From contig JAFUXL010000012.1 of the NCBI GenBank assembly GCA_017470905.1, positions 1 through 64,000 of the forward strand: DNA of 64,000 nt, in the 5' to 3' direction. The position numbers and the translations under genes were made by a program. This DNA comes from Ruminococcus sp. (GTDB taxonomy: Bacteria; Bacillota; Clostridia; Oscillospirales; Ruminococcaceae). The notes below the pieces were generated by a model. The model did no database searches, had not been told where the DNA came from, and worked only from the letters and a program-made list of their open reading frames with translations. This document shows positions 24,780 to 33,466 of this stretch, piece after piece (position 1 is the first letter of the stretch; the number at the start of each line of letters is the position of its first letter).

Positions 24780-26279
24780 ATGACAGACAGCATCACAACA
24801 ATCATTCCGATAGCAATCGGCGTTATTATCCTTGTGATAATCCTTGCAATGGGCTACATCAAAGCTCCGCCCGACACCGCATATATAATTTCGGGTCTGC
24901 GCAAGAAAATCGTAATAGGCAAGGCAAGCATAAGAATACCTTTCTTCGAGCGTGTCGATAAGCTTAAATTACAGCTCATCGCCGTTGATGTAAAGACTTC
25001 CAGTGCCGTTCCCACCGCCGATTACATCAATATCAATGTTGATGCGAACGTAAACGTAAAGGTCAGCAGCGACCCCGTACTCATAAAGCTCGGCGCAGAA
25101 AACTTCCTTAACAAGGAAACCACATACATAGCAAAGGTTGCCCGTGAGGTACTGGAGGGCAATATGCGTGAAATCGTGGGTCAGATGACACTCGTTTCAA
25201 TGGTAAACGACCGCAAGGCTTTCGCCGAAAAGGTTCAGGAAAATGCCGCTCCCGACCTCAACAGAATGGGTCTTGAAATCGTATCGTTCAATGTGCAGAA
25301 TTTCACGGACGACCAGAACCTTATCGAAAATCTCGGTATCGACAACATAACCACTATCCAGAAGAAAGCCGCTATCGCAAGGGCAGAGTCCGAAAAAGAA
25401 ATCGAAATCGCAAAGGCTCTTGCAAAGAAAGAAGCAAACGATGCAAGAGTTACCGCCGAAACGGAAGTCGCACAGAGAAACAATGAACTTGCAATCCGTC
25501 AGGCTGAACTCAAAAAAGATGCCGATACTCAGCTTGCTATCGCCGATGCCGCTTATCAGATACAGCAGGAGGAACAGCGCAAGACTATCGAAATAACCAA
25601 GGCCAATGCCAATATCGCCGCATCGGAAAAGGAAATCGACCTCAAGGAGAGAGAAGCTGTAGTTAAGGAGAGAACTCTCGATGCAGAGATAAAGAAAAAG
25701 GCGGAGGCTGACCGCTATAAGGCACAGCAGGAGGCTGACGCAAAGCTGTATCAGCTTAAAAAAGAGGCGGAGGCTGACCGTTTCCAGCGTGAACAGGAGG
25801 CTGAGGCTCAGAAAGCCGAGGCAGAGGCTCAGAAATACGCAAAAATGCAGGAGGCTGAGGGTATCGCCGCCGTTGGTCAGGCTGAAGCCGATGCTATCCG
25901 TGCAAAGGGTCTTGCAGAGGCTGAGGGTATCAATGCAAAGGCGGAGGCTATGAAAAAATACGGCGAGGCTGCCGTTCTCGAAATGTACTTCAAGGCTCTG
26001 CCCGAGGTCGTTAAAAATGCTGCTGCTCCGCTTTCGAGTGTCGATAAGATTACCATGTACGGAGACGGAAATTCAAGCAAGCTTGTGGGCGATATAATTA
26101 ATTCAACCACTAAAATAACGGACGGTCTGACAGAGGCTACGGGCGTTGACATAAGGGCTTTGCTTGCAGGATTTCTGGGCGGCAAGATTGCGGCTCCCGC
26201 ACCAATGCTTACAGAAACGGACTCTGCGGAGAAAATCACGGATATTCCGGAGGATACGGGGGAATTTTCGGAGGAATAA
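24780..26279 (+). CDS. Flotillin-like SPFH/band 7 membrane protein
   Basis: Scaffold protein of membrane microdomains. The 499-residue product has one N-terminal membrane helix (about 5-24), an SPFH/band 7 domain (about 28-200) and a long Ala/Glu/Lys/Gln-rich coiled coil (about 205-400) containing many EAEA repeats as in FloT/YuaG-type flotillins. The C-terminal about 90 residues form an oligomerisation region followed by an acidic tail. I choose the ATG at 24780 after GGAGG; an upstream TTG in frame falls within the -35 box. No NfeD-type partner gene is next to it; an M50 protease gene faces it. Confidence 0.9.
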   Translation: MTDSITTIIPIAIGVIILVIILAMGYIKAPPDTAYIISGLRKKIVIGKASIRIPFFERVDKLKLQLIAVDVKTSSAVPTADYININVDANVNVKVSSDPVLIKLGAENFLNKETTYIAKVAREVLEGNMREIVGQMTLVSMVNDRKAFAEKVQENAAPDLNRMGLEIVSFNVQNFTDDQNLIENLGIDNITTIQKKAAIARAESEKEIEIAKALAKKEANDARVTAETEVAQRNNELAIRQAELKKDADTQLAIADAAYQIQQEEQRKTIEITKANANIAASEKEIDLKEREAVVKERTLDAEIKKKAEADRYKAQQEADAKLYQLKKEAEADRFQREQEAEAQKAEAEAQKYAKMQEAEGIAAVGQAEADAIRAKGLAEAEGINAKAEAMKKYGEAAVLEMYFKALPEVVKNAAAPLSSVDKITMYGDGNSSKLVGDIINSTTKITDGLTEATGVDIRALLAGFLGGKIAAPAPMLTETDSAEKITDIPEDTGEFSEE

Positions 26280-26280
26280 A

Positions 26281-26304
26281 AAATGCGGATATTATTCCGC
26301 ATTA
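26281..26304 (-). terminator. Terminator of the M50 protease operon
   Basis: On the reverse strand AATGCGGA/TCCGCATT with a T-run; the M50 stop codon lies in the loop. It may also serve the flotillin gene from the other side. Confidence 0.65.
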
Positions 26305-26798
26305 AGGACAAATATAATCAATGCCACTGCGGCTGCCGCACAGGCAGCCTTGCGCAGTGCTTCATATTTCTGTTCGTTTTCACTGCCGCTTATTATTAAT
26401 CTTACGGCGCAGCCTCCGTCAAGAAATGAAAAGGGGAGAAGATTGTATATTCCCTCCCATAAGCTTAAAACTGACAAAAAATTAAAGATGTCACTTTTAC
26501 ACAGGAGAAAAAAGGTTATAATATTTGCAAGAGGCCCCGAAAGCAGTACCGCAAGTCCGCCGAAAACCGAAAATACGGGGGAGGTTTCTATCCTTATCCC
26601 GTATCCGCTTAACTCAACGGATTTTATTTCGCCGTCAGAGAAAATTATGGCTGTGATGTGTCCAAGCTCATGGATAAGGCATACCGCATAAAAGGACAGT
26701 ATTATTCCGCTGTCCCTGAAAAGAAATACAAGCCCGTTGAAAAGCAGAAAGGAAAAACGGATAATAATTTCGGTTCTGCCTATTTTAAAGCCGACCAA
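26292..26798 (-). CDS. M50 (site-2-type) membrane metalloprotease, SpoIVFB-like
   Basis: A 168-residue intramembrane protease with the zinc motif HELGH (about residues 44-48) in a membrane helix and a second metal/catalytic segment LPFSFLDGG (about 120-128), equivalent to the NxxPxxPLDGG motif. Four to five membrane helices are expected. Size and layout resemble SpoIVFB-type proteases, which cleave pro-sigma-K in spore formers, but other substrates are possible. The start is a TTG at 26798 inside the end of the upstream gene (19-bp overlap), so translation is probably coupled. Both metal-binding motifs are intact, so it may be active even if sporulation is lost. Confidence 0.8.
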   Translation of the reverse strand: MVGFKIGRTEIIIRFSFLLFNGLVFLFRDSGIILSFYAVCLIHELGHITAIIFSDGEIKSVELSGYGIRIETSPVFSVFGGLAVLLSGPLANIITFFLLCKSDIFNFLSVLSLWEGIYNLLPFSFLDGGCAVRLIISGSENEQKYEALRKAACAAAAVALIIFVLNAE

Positions 26799-27025
26799 TA
26801 TTCAGTAATTATATCTATGGGATTTTCAAGGACTTTCTGCGAATATGAAAGCTCCCTGAATTTTTCCGCAAGCTCTTCGGCTGTTGACGGGTATGCTATG
26901 TTTATTATGAAAAATGCCAGCGCAAGTAGTATGCATATAAGTGTCTGCATTGCGGCAACGTCCTCAATGCCCTTGTCTTTGTCTGCGGCTGTATCGGGTG
27001 TGTTTTCGGAAAGCTCATTGTCCAT
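26780..27025 (-). CDS. Small single-pass membrane protein upstream of the M50 protease
   Basis: An 81-residue protein with an acidic cytoplasmic N-terminus (MDNELSENTPDTAADKDKG), one membrane helix (about 27-45, LICILLALAFFIIN) and a short external tail of about 35 residues ending YWSALK. The ATG at 27025 follows GGGGGGAGA. It overlaps the M50 gene by 19 bp. Position and topology recall the membrane-anchor part of SpoIVFA, the partner of SpoIVFB, but the LytM domain is missing; this link is inference. I know no other family for it. Confidence 0.65.
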   Translation of the reverse strand: MDNELSENTPDTAADKDKGIEDVAAMQTLICILLALAFFIINIAYPSTAEELAEKFRELSYSQKVLENPIDIITEYWSALK

Positions 27026-27136
27026 AATATCTCCCCCCTGTTTGTATATGATATTCGGTGATGAACGCTTTAAGAACCATGCATTTCCGGCAAAATCGGA
27101 CAGAATATAAAAAATAATATTATTGTTCATATTTGC

Positions 27137-27165
27137 TTGACTTTTTCTGACAATTATGATACAAT
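27137..27165 (+). promoter_or_regulatory. Promoter of the P-type ATPase gene
   Basis: TTGACT, 17 bp, TACAAT. The leader to the ATG at 27259 is about 90 nt. Confidence 0.7.
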
Positions 27166-27258
27166 ATGTTTGCCGGGCTTTTGAAAGGTGATGTATTATT
27201 TCGCCATGCAGACCCTTTTCGGCTCGGAAAGATAATATATTTACGGGAAGGTAAGGAT

Positions 27259-29892
27259 ATGTTAAAAGGATTATCTAATTCACAGGTTGAAGAAAGCAGA
27301 AAACAAAACGGCAGCAATGAACTGACGCAAATACCCCCTGACCCATTGTGGAAAAAAATTCTTGAGGGCTTCAAAGACCCCATGATAATGATTCTCCTCG
27401 TGGCATTCGTCGTTCAGGTGGTCATGTTTATACTCGATGTTACGGGTGTTGCGGAAACGGATACCGCATGGTATGAGCCTGTGGGCGTACTCATTGCCAT
27501 ACTCATCGCAAACGGCGTTGCCTCGGTCAGCGAAAGCAAGCAGGAGGGCAAGGCTTCGACCCTTAAAGCCGAAGAACAGGCTAAGGAAATGGCAAAGGTT
27601 ATCCGTGACGGAAAGCTCGAAGAAATTCACGTCAATGACGTTGTTGTCGGAGATATTGTTTATCTTCAGGCAGGCGACAAGCTCCCCGCAGACGGCGAAA
27701 TTGTCGAGGGAGAAGTAAAAATCGACCAGGCTGCTCTCAACGGTGAAACCGAAGAGGCTGAAAAAGTCCCCGCAAACGGCGAAAGCTATGATATAAAGGA
27801 TTTGCTCAATACACACTATGCCTACAGAGGTACTGTTGTGTGCGGCGGCGAGGCTTACATGGAAGTAAAGGTTGTTGGCGACAATACGCTTTTCGGTCAG
27901 CTTGCACTTGAAGTGCAGGAGGATACAAGACAGACCCCCTTGCAGGTTAAGCTTGCAAAGCTTGCAAAGCAGATTTCAACTTTCGGATATATCGGAGCAA
28001 TTGCCATTATTATCGGTGTTTTCATCAGCTCCGCAATAAGAGGACAGCTTCCCGATACGGGCATAGGCTGGGTTAAGTTCGTAATGGACGCTATAACCGT
28101 AGCCGTTACGATTATTGTCTGTGCCGTTCCCGAAGGACTTCCCATGCTTACTTCAATTCTCCTTTCGTTCCAGAGCATGAAAATGGCTAAGGACAATGTC
28201 CTTGTAAGAAAAATTAACGGTCTTGAAACAGCAGGAAGTCTCAGTCTGCTTTTCAGCGACAAGACGGGTACTATCACGGAGGGCAAGCTTTCCGTTGTGG
28301 AATTTATCACGGGCGATGTGAAGAAATTCCAGAAGCTTGAACAGCTTAAAGAAGATACCGCTTTCGATATGGTTACGGGTGTTGGCGTGAATAACAGCGC
28401 ACAGGCAAGCGATAATCAGGTTATCGGCGGCAACAGCACCGACAGAGCCCTGATGCAGTTTGTTATCGACAACAATGCTGTTTCAAAAATGAAAAAAGAT
28501 GAGGTCAAGGAATTTAATCCTTTCAACTCAACTAAGAAATGCTCAAACGTTGTAATCGAACACGGCGGAAAAACCGTGACTTATATAAAGGGTGCGCCCG
28601 AAAGACTTGTCGTAAGATGCGACAAATACGTTGACGAAAACGGAAAGGTAAGCCCCCTCACAAAGGATATGCAGAAAAAAGTCATGGATTACATTGACGA
28701 GCAGGCTGCACGTTCAATGAGACTTCTCGGTGTTGCAAAGAAAGACGGCAGCTCCGATGAGGGCGACGACCTTACTCTCGTATGCGTTCTCTGCATAAGA
28801 GACAATGTTCGTAAAGAGGCTGTTGCCGCTATCAAGGAGGTTCAGGAGGCTGGCATTCAGGTTGTAATGGTTACGGGCGACAGAAAGGAAACCGCCGTTG
28901 CTATCGCAAAGGATGCAGGACTTCTCAGAACCGAAACCGATGTCGCTCTCACTTCACAGGAAATGGGCGAACTCTCGGACGATGAACTCAAAAAGGTTAT
29001 TCCAAATCTCAGGGTTGTCGCACGTGCGCTCCCCACGGATAAATCAAGGCTTGTAAGATGCGCTCAGGAGCTTGATTATGTCGTGGGCATGACAGGTGAC
29101 GGCGTAAACGACTCGCCTGCACTCAAAAAAGCCGATGTCGGCTTTGCTATGGGCAGCGGTACGGAGGTTGCAAAGGAAGCAGGAGATATTACTATCCTCG
29201 ATGACAACTTCTCATCAATCGCAAAGGCTATTCTCTACGGACGTACAATGTTCAAGGGCATAAGAAAATTCCTCATATTCCAGCTTACTGTAAACGTTGC
29301 GGCGGTTCTCACCTGTTTCCTCGGCTCTCTCTTCGGTCAGGACGGCGAACAGATGATGACGGTTGTTCAGCTACTCGTTGTAAACCTTGCTATGGATACG
29401 CTTGCCGCTATCGCATTCGGCAGCGAACCCGCACTTAAGGAATATATGAAAGACAAGCCTATCCCCAGACAGGAAAGCATTGTCACAAAGAATATGCTCA
29501 TTCAGGTAATCATCAGCGGACTTTATATAACAGCACTCTGTCTCTGCATACGTTTCGTGCCTGCATTTAATGATTTATTCGGCGGCGGACACGACTACAC
29601 ATATCTCCGTTCGGCACTATTTGCATCGTTCATGATGGCTATAACATTCAACGGCTTCAACGCAAGAACGGACAAGGTAAATGTATTTGAAAACCTCGGC
29701 AGAAACAAGAACTTCCTCATAGTAATGGGCGCACTTCTCCTCGTTCAGTTCATATTCGTAACATTCGGCGGAAAGCCCCTTGCAGTTGAGGCTCTCAACG
29801 TTCAGACATGGCTCATCTGCCTTGTATGCGCATTCCTCGTTATACCGATTGACATAATAAGAAAAATCGTCAGCGGAAATAAAAAGGCATAA
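27259..29892 (+). CDS. Calcium-translocating P-type ATPase (P2, PMCA-like)
   Basis: Membrane pump expected to export Ca2+. The 877-residue protein has about ten membrane helices, the actuator-domain loop around ALNGETEEAEK (NGE instead of TGE), the M4 cation site PEGLP, the phosphorylation site DKTGT with Asp334, the nucleotide-binding KGAPE segment, VTGDRKETA, and the hinge MTGDGVNDSPALKKADVG. M6 has NLAMDT with the usual Asn and Asp ligands. The PEGLP and NxxxD pattern fits Ca2+ rather than Na+/K+ or heavy-metal pumps. The ATG at 27259 has a modest GGTAAGGAT site. TerD genes follow in the same direction after a repeat and palindrome. Confidence 0.92.
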   Translation: MLKGLSNSQVEESRKQNGSNELTQIPPDPLWKKILEGFKDPMIMILLVAFVVQVVMFILDVTGVAETDTAWYEPVGVLIAILIANGVASVSESKQEGKASTLKAEEQAKEMAKVIRDGKLEEIHVNDVVVGDIVYLQAGDKLPADGEIVEGEVKIDQAALNGETEEAEKVPANGESYDIKDLLNTHYAYRGTVVCGGEAYMEVKVVGDNTLFGQLALEVQEDTRQTPLQVKLAKLAKQISTFGYIGAIAIIIGVFISSAIRGQLPDTGIGWVKFVMDAITVAVTIIVCAVPEGLPMLTSILLSFQSMKMAKDNVLVRKINGLETAGSLSLLFSDKTGTITEGKLSVVEFITGDVKKFQKLEQLKEDTAFDMVTGVGVNNSAQASDNQVIGGNSTDRALMQFVIDNNAVSKMKKDEVKEFNPFNSTKKCSNVVIEHGGKTVTYIKGAPERLVVRCDKYVDENGKVSPLTKDMQKKVMDYIDEQAARSMRLLGVAKKDGSSDEGDDLTLVCVLCIRDNVRKEAVAAIKEVQEAGIQVVMVTGDRKETAVAIAKDAGLLRTETDVALTSQEMGELSDDELKKVIPNLRVVARALPTDKSRLVRCAQELDYVVGMTGDGVNDSPALKKADVGFAMGSGTEVAKEAGDITILDDNFSSIAKAILYGRTMFKGIRKFLIFQLTVNVAAVLTCFLGSLFGQDGEQMMTVVQLLVVNLAMDTLAAIAFGSEPALKEYMKDKPIPRQESIVTKNMLIQVIISGLYITALCLCIRFVPAFNDLFGGGHDYTYLRSALFASFMMAITFNGFNARTDKVNVFENLGRNKNFLIVMGALLLVQFIFVTFGGKPLAVEALNVQTWLICLVCAFLVIPIDIIRKIVSGNKKA

Positions 29893-29897
29893 TAAAA

Positions 29898-29926
29898 CCT
29901 CCTCCTCCGCACCTGCGGAGGGAGGA
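29898..29926. repeat. Family 2 GC hairpin after the ATPase gene
   Basis: Inverted repeat TCCTCCTCCGC/GCGGAGGGAGGA with one bulge and a short loop, directly after the ATPase stop. Confidence 0.65.
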
Positions 29927-29941
29927 TGAATATTCACGGCT

Positions 29942-29971
29942 CAAAACAGGGCTTAATTAAGCCCTGCTGCA
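29942..29971. terminator. Perfect 20-bp palindrome before terD, possible terminator or attenuator
   Basis: CAGGGCTTAATTAAGCCCTG (about 29946-29965) is a perfect palindrome; as RNA it would form a stem of about 8 bp with a tight loop. An A-rich stretch, then a T-rich one, follows before the terD ribosome site. It could end ATPase transcription, attenuate readthrough into terD, or bind a dimeric regulator. Confidence 0.5.
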
Positions 29972-30004
29972 AATAAAATAATTTTTTACAGGAGGTAAAA
30001 CATC

Positions 30005-30583
30005 ATGGCTGTAAGTTTAACAAAAGGACAGAAGGTTGACCTTACAAAAGGCAATCCCAGCCTTTCAAAGATTATTGTTGGTCTTGGCTGGGATACGAAC
30101 AAGTACGACGGAGGTGCGGACTTTGACCTTGACGCTTCCGCATTTCTCTGCGGCGAAAACGGAAGAGTACCCTCGGACTCGGATTTCATCTTCTACAGCA
30201 ATCTCAAACACAGCTCCGGAGCTGTTGAGCATACGGGCGACAACCTCACGGGCGAGGGAGAGGGCGATGACGAAGTTATAAAGGTTGACCTCAGCCGTGT
30301 TCCTGCAAACATCAGCAAGATTGCTTTCACTGTTACAATCTATGAGGCTGACGAACGCCGCCAGAATTTCGGACAGGTAAGCAACGCTTATATCCACATC
30401 GTTGACCAGGTGACGGGAAACGAGATTATCCGCTATGACCTCGGAGAGGATTTTTCAATCGAGACGGCTATCGTTGTAGGCGAAATTTACCGCAACAACG
30501 GAGAATGGAAATTCAATGCAATCGGCAGCGGCTTCCAGGGCGGTCTTTACGCTCTCTGCAAGAATTTCGGCGTAAATGTCTGA
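30005..30583 (+). CDS. terD: TerD-family stress-response protein (first copy)
   Basis: Calcium-binding cytoplasmic protein of the TerD family found in tellurite, phage and general stress operons. The 192-residue protein shows the complete fold: [13 protein letters not shown] at the start, the GLGWD motif, DFDLDASAF (a calcium-ligand loop), [12 protein letters not shown] (second acidic loop) and [12 protein letters not shown]. The ribosome site GGAGG precedes the ATG. It lies 27 bp before a second copy and heads the ter-associated module. No membrane partner TerC is in the window. Confidence 0.93.
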   Translation: MAVSLTKGQKVDLTKGNPSLSKIIVGLGWDTNKYDGGADFDLDASAFLCGENGRVPSDSDFIFYSNLKHSSGAVEHTGDNLTGEGEGDDEVIKVDLSRVPANISKIAFTVTIYEADERRQNFGQVSNAYIHIVDQVTGNEIIRYDLGEDFSIETAIVVGEIYRNNGEWKFNAIGSGFQGGLYALCKNFGVNV

Positions 30584-30610
30584 TTTACGGGAAAGTAAAC
30601 GGGTGATTGT

Positions 30611-31213
30611 ATGTCAGTAAATTTGCAGAAGGGACAGAAGGTTGAACTCCGCAAGAGCAACGGCGGAGAGCTTTCAAAGGTAATGGTAGGACTTGGCTGG
30701 GACGAGGCTGCACCTGCAAAAACAGGCTTTTTATCCTCGCTTTTCGGCGGCGGAACACAGGATATTGACTGTGACGCCACGGCTTTTCTCTGTAAGAACG
30801 GCAAGCTTACTACCAATAAGGACGTGGTTTATTTCGGCAATCTTACGCATGAGACAAACTGCGTAAAGCACATGGGCGATAACCTCACGGGTGCAGGTGA
30901 CGGAGACGATGAACAGATATTCGTTGACCTCAAAAGTCTGCCCTCGGCTTACGACAAAATTGTATTTGTCGTAAATATCTATCAGGCTGCGGAGCGCAGA
31001 CAGCATTTCGGAATGATTAGAAACGCTTTCATACGCATATGCGATGATAACGGAAACGAAATGTGCAAGTATAATCTTTCCGAAAATTACAACAATATGA
31101 CCGCAATGATTTTCGGCGAGCTTTACCGTCACAACGGCGCATGGAAATTCAATGCAATCGGTCAGCCGACAACCGATAACAATATCGAGGCTCTTGCAAG
31201 AAGATTTCGCTGA
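30611..31213 (+). CDS. TerD-family stress-response protein (second copy)
   Basis: A 200-residue paralogue with the same order of motifs: LQKGQKVELRKSNGG, GLGWDEA, an insertion containing a Gly-rich FGGG loop (about residues 41-55), DCDATAFLC, DNLTGAGDGDDEQ and IYQAAERRQHFG. It has several extra cysteines compared with the first copy. The insertion between strands 2 and 3 resembles that of TerD-like proteins in ter operons with the biosynthetic module. A hairpin after its stop (31233-31272) probably ends a terD-terD transcript, although readthrough into the lyase gene is possible. Confidence 0.92.
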   Translation: MSVNLQKGQKVELRKSNGGELSKVMVGLGWDEAAPAKTGFLSSLFGGGTQDIDCDATAFLCKNGKLTTNKDVVYFGNLTHETNCVKHMGDNLTGAGDGDDEQIFVDLKSLPSAYDKIVFVVNIYQAAERRQHFGMIRNAFIRICDDNGNEMCKYNLSENYNNMTAMIFGELYRHNGAWKFNAIGQPTTDNNIEALARRFR

Positions 31214-31230
31214 GTAATATAAAACAGAAT

Positions 31231-31274
31231 TTAACGGGACAGGAATTTATTATTGGTTTCTGTCCTGTTTTGCT
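31231..31274 (+). terminator. Probable terminator after the second terD
   Basis: Stem CGGGACAG/CTGTCCTG with an AT-rich loop, followed by TTTTGCTGTG. Only a moderate T-tract. Confidence 0.5.
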
Positions 31275-31380
31275 GTGTAATAATTTAATAAAAAATTGAA
31301 TATATTATAATTATATGAAAATACATATCCGCCCCATAACGGGAGATATGCAGGAAATGTAAAAGCGGAGGTGTCTTTTA

Positions 31381-32361
31381 TTGTTGGATGAAAATATTTC
31401 AGACAGGGAGAAATACAGCGTGGGTGCGCTGCTGTATTCTCCTGCAAACAGCAGGAAAATAATAAAACAGATAAGGCTTGGGAAAATTCCGCCGCCATAT
31501 TCGGCTGCGCTGTGTCTTGAGGACTCCGTTGCAGACTCTGCGGTTAGCTATGCGGAGGAATGCGTAATTGACACCCTTAAAGAAACAGCGGAGATTAAAA
31601 AGTCCGAAGATGTATATATACCGCCGTTTTTCGTTCGTGTGAGAAATCCCGGACAGATAACCGGGATTTACAACAGTGCAGGTGAGTATGCGGAGCTTAT
31701 AAAGGGCTTCATTCTTCCGAAATACGTCCCCGAATGTGCGGAGGATTACAACAGGGCAATTATTGAAGTGAATGCTCATGCGGACAGAAAAATTTACATG
31801 ATGCCTATTCTCGAAAGCGATGAGATAATCTCCGTCAGGACACGCACGGAAAAGCTGTTTGAATTAAAGAATATTATTGACGGCATGAGGGAATATGTTC
31901 TTAATGTGCGTGTGGGCGGCAATGATTTTTGTCGTATTTACGGTCTGCGCCGAAATTTTTCACAGACAATTTATGATATTGGTGTTGTAAATGCGTGTCT
32001 TATGGATATATTGAATATTTTTTCGTGCGACTATGTGGTTTCCGCTCCCGTCTGGGAATATTTCGACACAAAATCGGACGACAACTGGAAAACCGGGCTT
32101 GAAAATGAAATAAGAAAGGATATTCTCAACGGATTTATCGGAAAGACCGCCATTCACCCCTCGCAGGTTCCCGTTATCAATAATATGCTTAAAGTAACCA
32201 GACAGGATTATGAAGATGCCTGCTCCGTTGCCGAATGGAATAATATGGAATACGGCGTGAATAAAATCGGAAAACGAATGAACGAGGTCAAATGCCATAG
32301 GAAATGGGCGCAGAAGATACTTGCCTTTGCGGATATATACGGAATAAGAGAGGATATATGA
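31381..32361 (+). CDS. TIM-barrel C-C bond lyase of the ter biosynthetic module (HpcH/HpaI/CitE-like)
   Basis: Aldolase-type enzyme related to citrate lyase beta subunits, of the group tied to ter stress operons (Pfam C-C_Bond_Lyase as I recall it). The 326-residue protein has LLYSPANSRK at the start, the acidic LCLEDSVAD motif (substrate/Mg site), an Arg-containing FFVRVRNPG strand, the MPILES strand and GKTAIHPSQV near the C-terminus, which is the hallmark of CitE-like enzymes. The start is TTG at 31381, 8 nt after GGAGGT. It overlaps the next gene by 4 bp. The substrate is unknown; the module is thought to build a nucleoside-like metabolite. Confidence 0.85.
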   Translation: MLDENISDREKYSVGALLYSPANSRKIIKQIRLGKIPPPYSAALCLEDSVADSAVSYAEECVIDTLKETAEIKKSEDVYIPPFFVRVRNPGQITGIYNSAGEYAELIKGFILPKYVPECAEDYNRAIIEVNAHADRKIYMMPILESDEIISVRTRTEKLFELKNIIDGMREYVLNVRVGGNDFCRIYGLRRNFSQTIYDIGVVNACLMDILNIFSCDYVVSAPVWEYFDTKSDDNWKTGLENEIRKDILNGFIGKTAIHPSQVPVINNMLKVTRQDYEDACSVAEWNNMEYGVNKIGKRMNEVKCHRKWAQKILAFADIYGIREDI

Positions 32362-33464
32362 TGTATGTGAAAAACGATGTTATGAGACTTGCCGGACGCT
32401 ATAACAACAGCAAACGCAGTTATCTGATTGTAAATCCCTTGCAGGCGAAGCATATGCCCGTTCCGCCGTCAGAGGCTTTTGAAATGATGTGCGCTCTCGG
32501 CGGCATTTTAAAGCACACAGGCTCAAAGCTGATTATAGGCTTTGCCGAAACAGCCACGGCAATCGGCGCAGTATCGGCTTTGTCTTTCCCTGATGATACG
32601 TATTATATGCATACGACAAGGGAATTTTATAATTCAGAAACGGTTCTGAATTTCTGTGAGGAACACAGTCATGCCGTACAGCAGCAGTTATTTTACAGAC
32701 CGCTGTCAACGCTCCGCCCCGACAGGGTTATAATGATAGACGATGAAATCTCAACGGGAAAGACTATCGAAAATATAGTCGATGCAATGCGGAAAGAACT
32801 GCCGAATTTCAGGGACTGCGAATTTACGGTGGGCTCTGTGATAAACCGCACGGACAGCCGCCGTGAGGCGGAACTCTTAAATAAAAATATAAAATTTTTA
32901 TCACTCGTTAAAATCAATAACGATGAGGATTTGGAGCAGGCGGTCAGGAATATAAATGTTAAAAGCCCTGTTCTGCCCGATAATTTGAGGGAATACAGCG
33001 GAAGAGTTATTTTTGCAAAATCACGTATTCCCGATATGAGAAAGGGTCTTTATGTAGGCGATATGAAAAGGGAGATTAATGCTTTTACAAATGAATGCGT
33101 TAATTATATTAAACATGATTTTGAAAAGCTTGAAAAAATACTCGTCCTCGGCACGGAGGAATGTATGCTCCCTGCGATAATGCTCGGCATGGAGATTGAA
33201 AAATTCTGCGGCTCGGTTTATACCCATTCGACAACACGCAGCCCGATTGGGATAAAAAATGATGAAAATTATCCGTGCAGAAACGGTTTTCAGGTTCGCA
33301 GCTTTTACGAAAGCGAAAGATTAAATTATTTATATAATACAGACAGATACGATGCTGTAGTCGTTGTCACCGACAGCAAAAATGATATTCAGTGCGAAAG
33401 AGCCTTTCGGGATATTATGTCGGTATTTTCGGACTGCGGCGGATTTTATCTTATAAGGGGCTGA
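32358..33464 (+). CDS. Phosphoribosyltransferase with C-terminal TRSP domain
   Basis: Predicted orotate-PRTase-like transferase of the ter biosynthetic module. The N-terminal half has the PRPP-binding loop VIMIDDEISTGKT, with the Asp-Asp pair at residues 128-129. The C-terminal half is a TRSP domain, named for its Thr-Arg-Ser-Pro motif, which is present at residues 293-296 in the segment THSTTRSPIGI. Length is 368 residues. The ATG at 32358 overlaps the lyase stop (ATGA); a second ATG follows immediately. The PRTase-TRSP pairing is diagnostic for this module and occurs with TerD genes elsewhere. Product and acceptor base are unknown. Confidence 0.88.
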   Translation: MMYVKNDVMRLAGRYNNSKRSYLIVNPLQAKHMPVPPSEAFEMMCALGGILKHTGSKLIIGFAETATAIGAVSALSFPDDTYYMHTTREFYNSETVLNFCEEHSHAVQQQLFYRPLSTLRPDRVIMIDDEISTGKTIENIVDAMRKELPNFRDCEFTVGSVINRTDSRREAELLNKNIKFLSLVKINNDEDLEQAVRNINVKSPVLPDNLREYSGRVIFAKSRIPDMRKGLYVGDMKREINAFTNECVNYIKHDFEKLEKILVLGTEECMLPAIMLGMEIEKFCGSVYTHSTTRSPIGIKNDENYPCRNGFQVRSFYESERLNYLYNTDRYDAVVVVTDSKNDIQCERAFRDIMSVFSDCGGFYLIRG

Positions 33465-33466
33465 AT

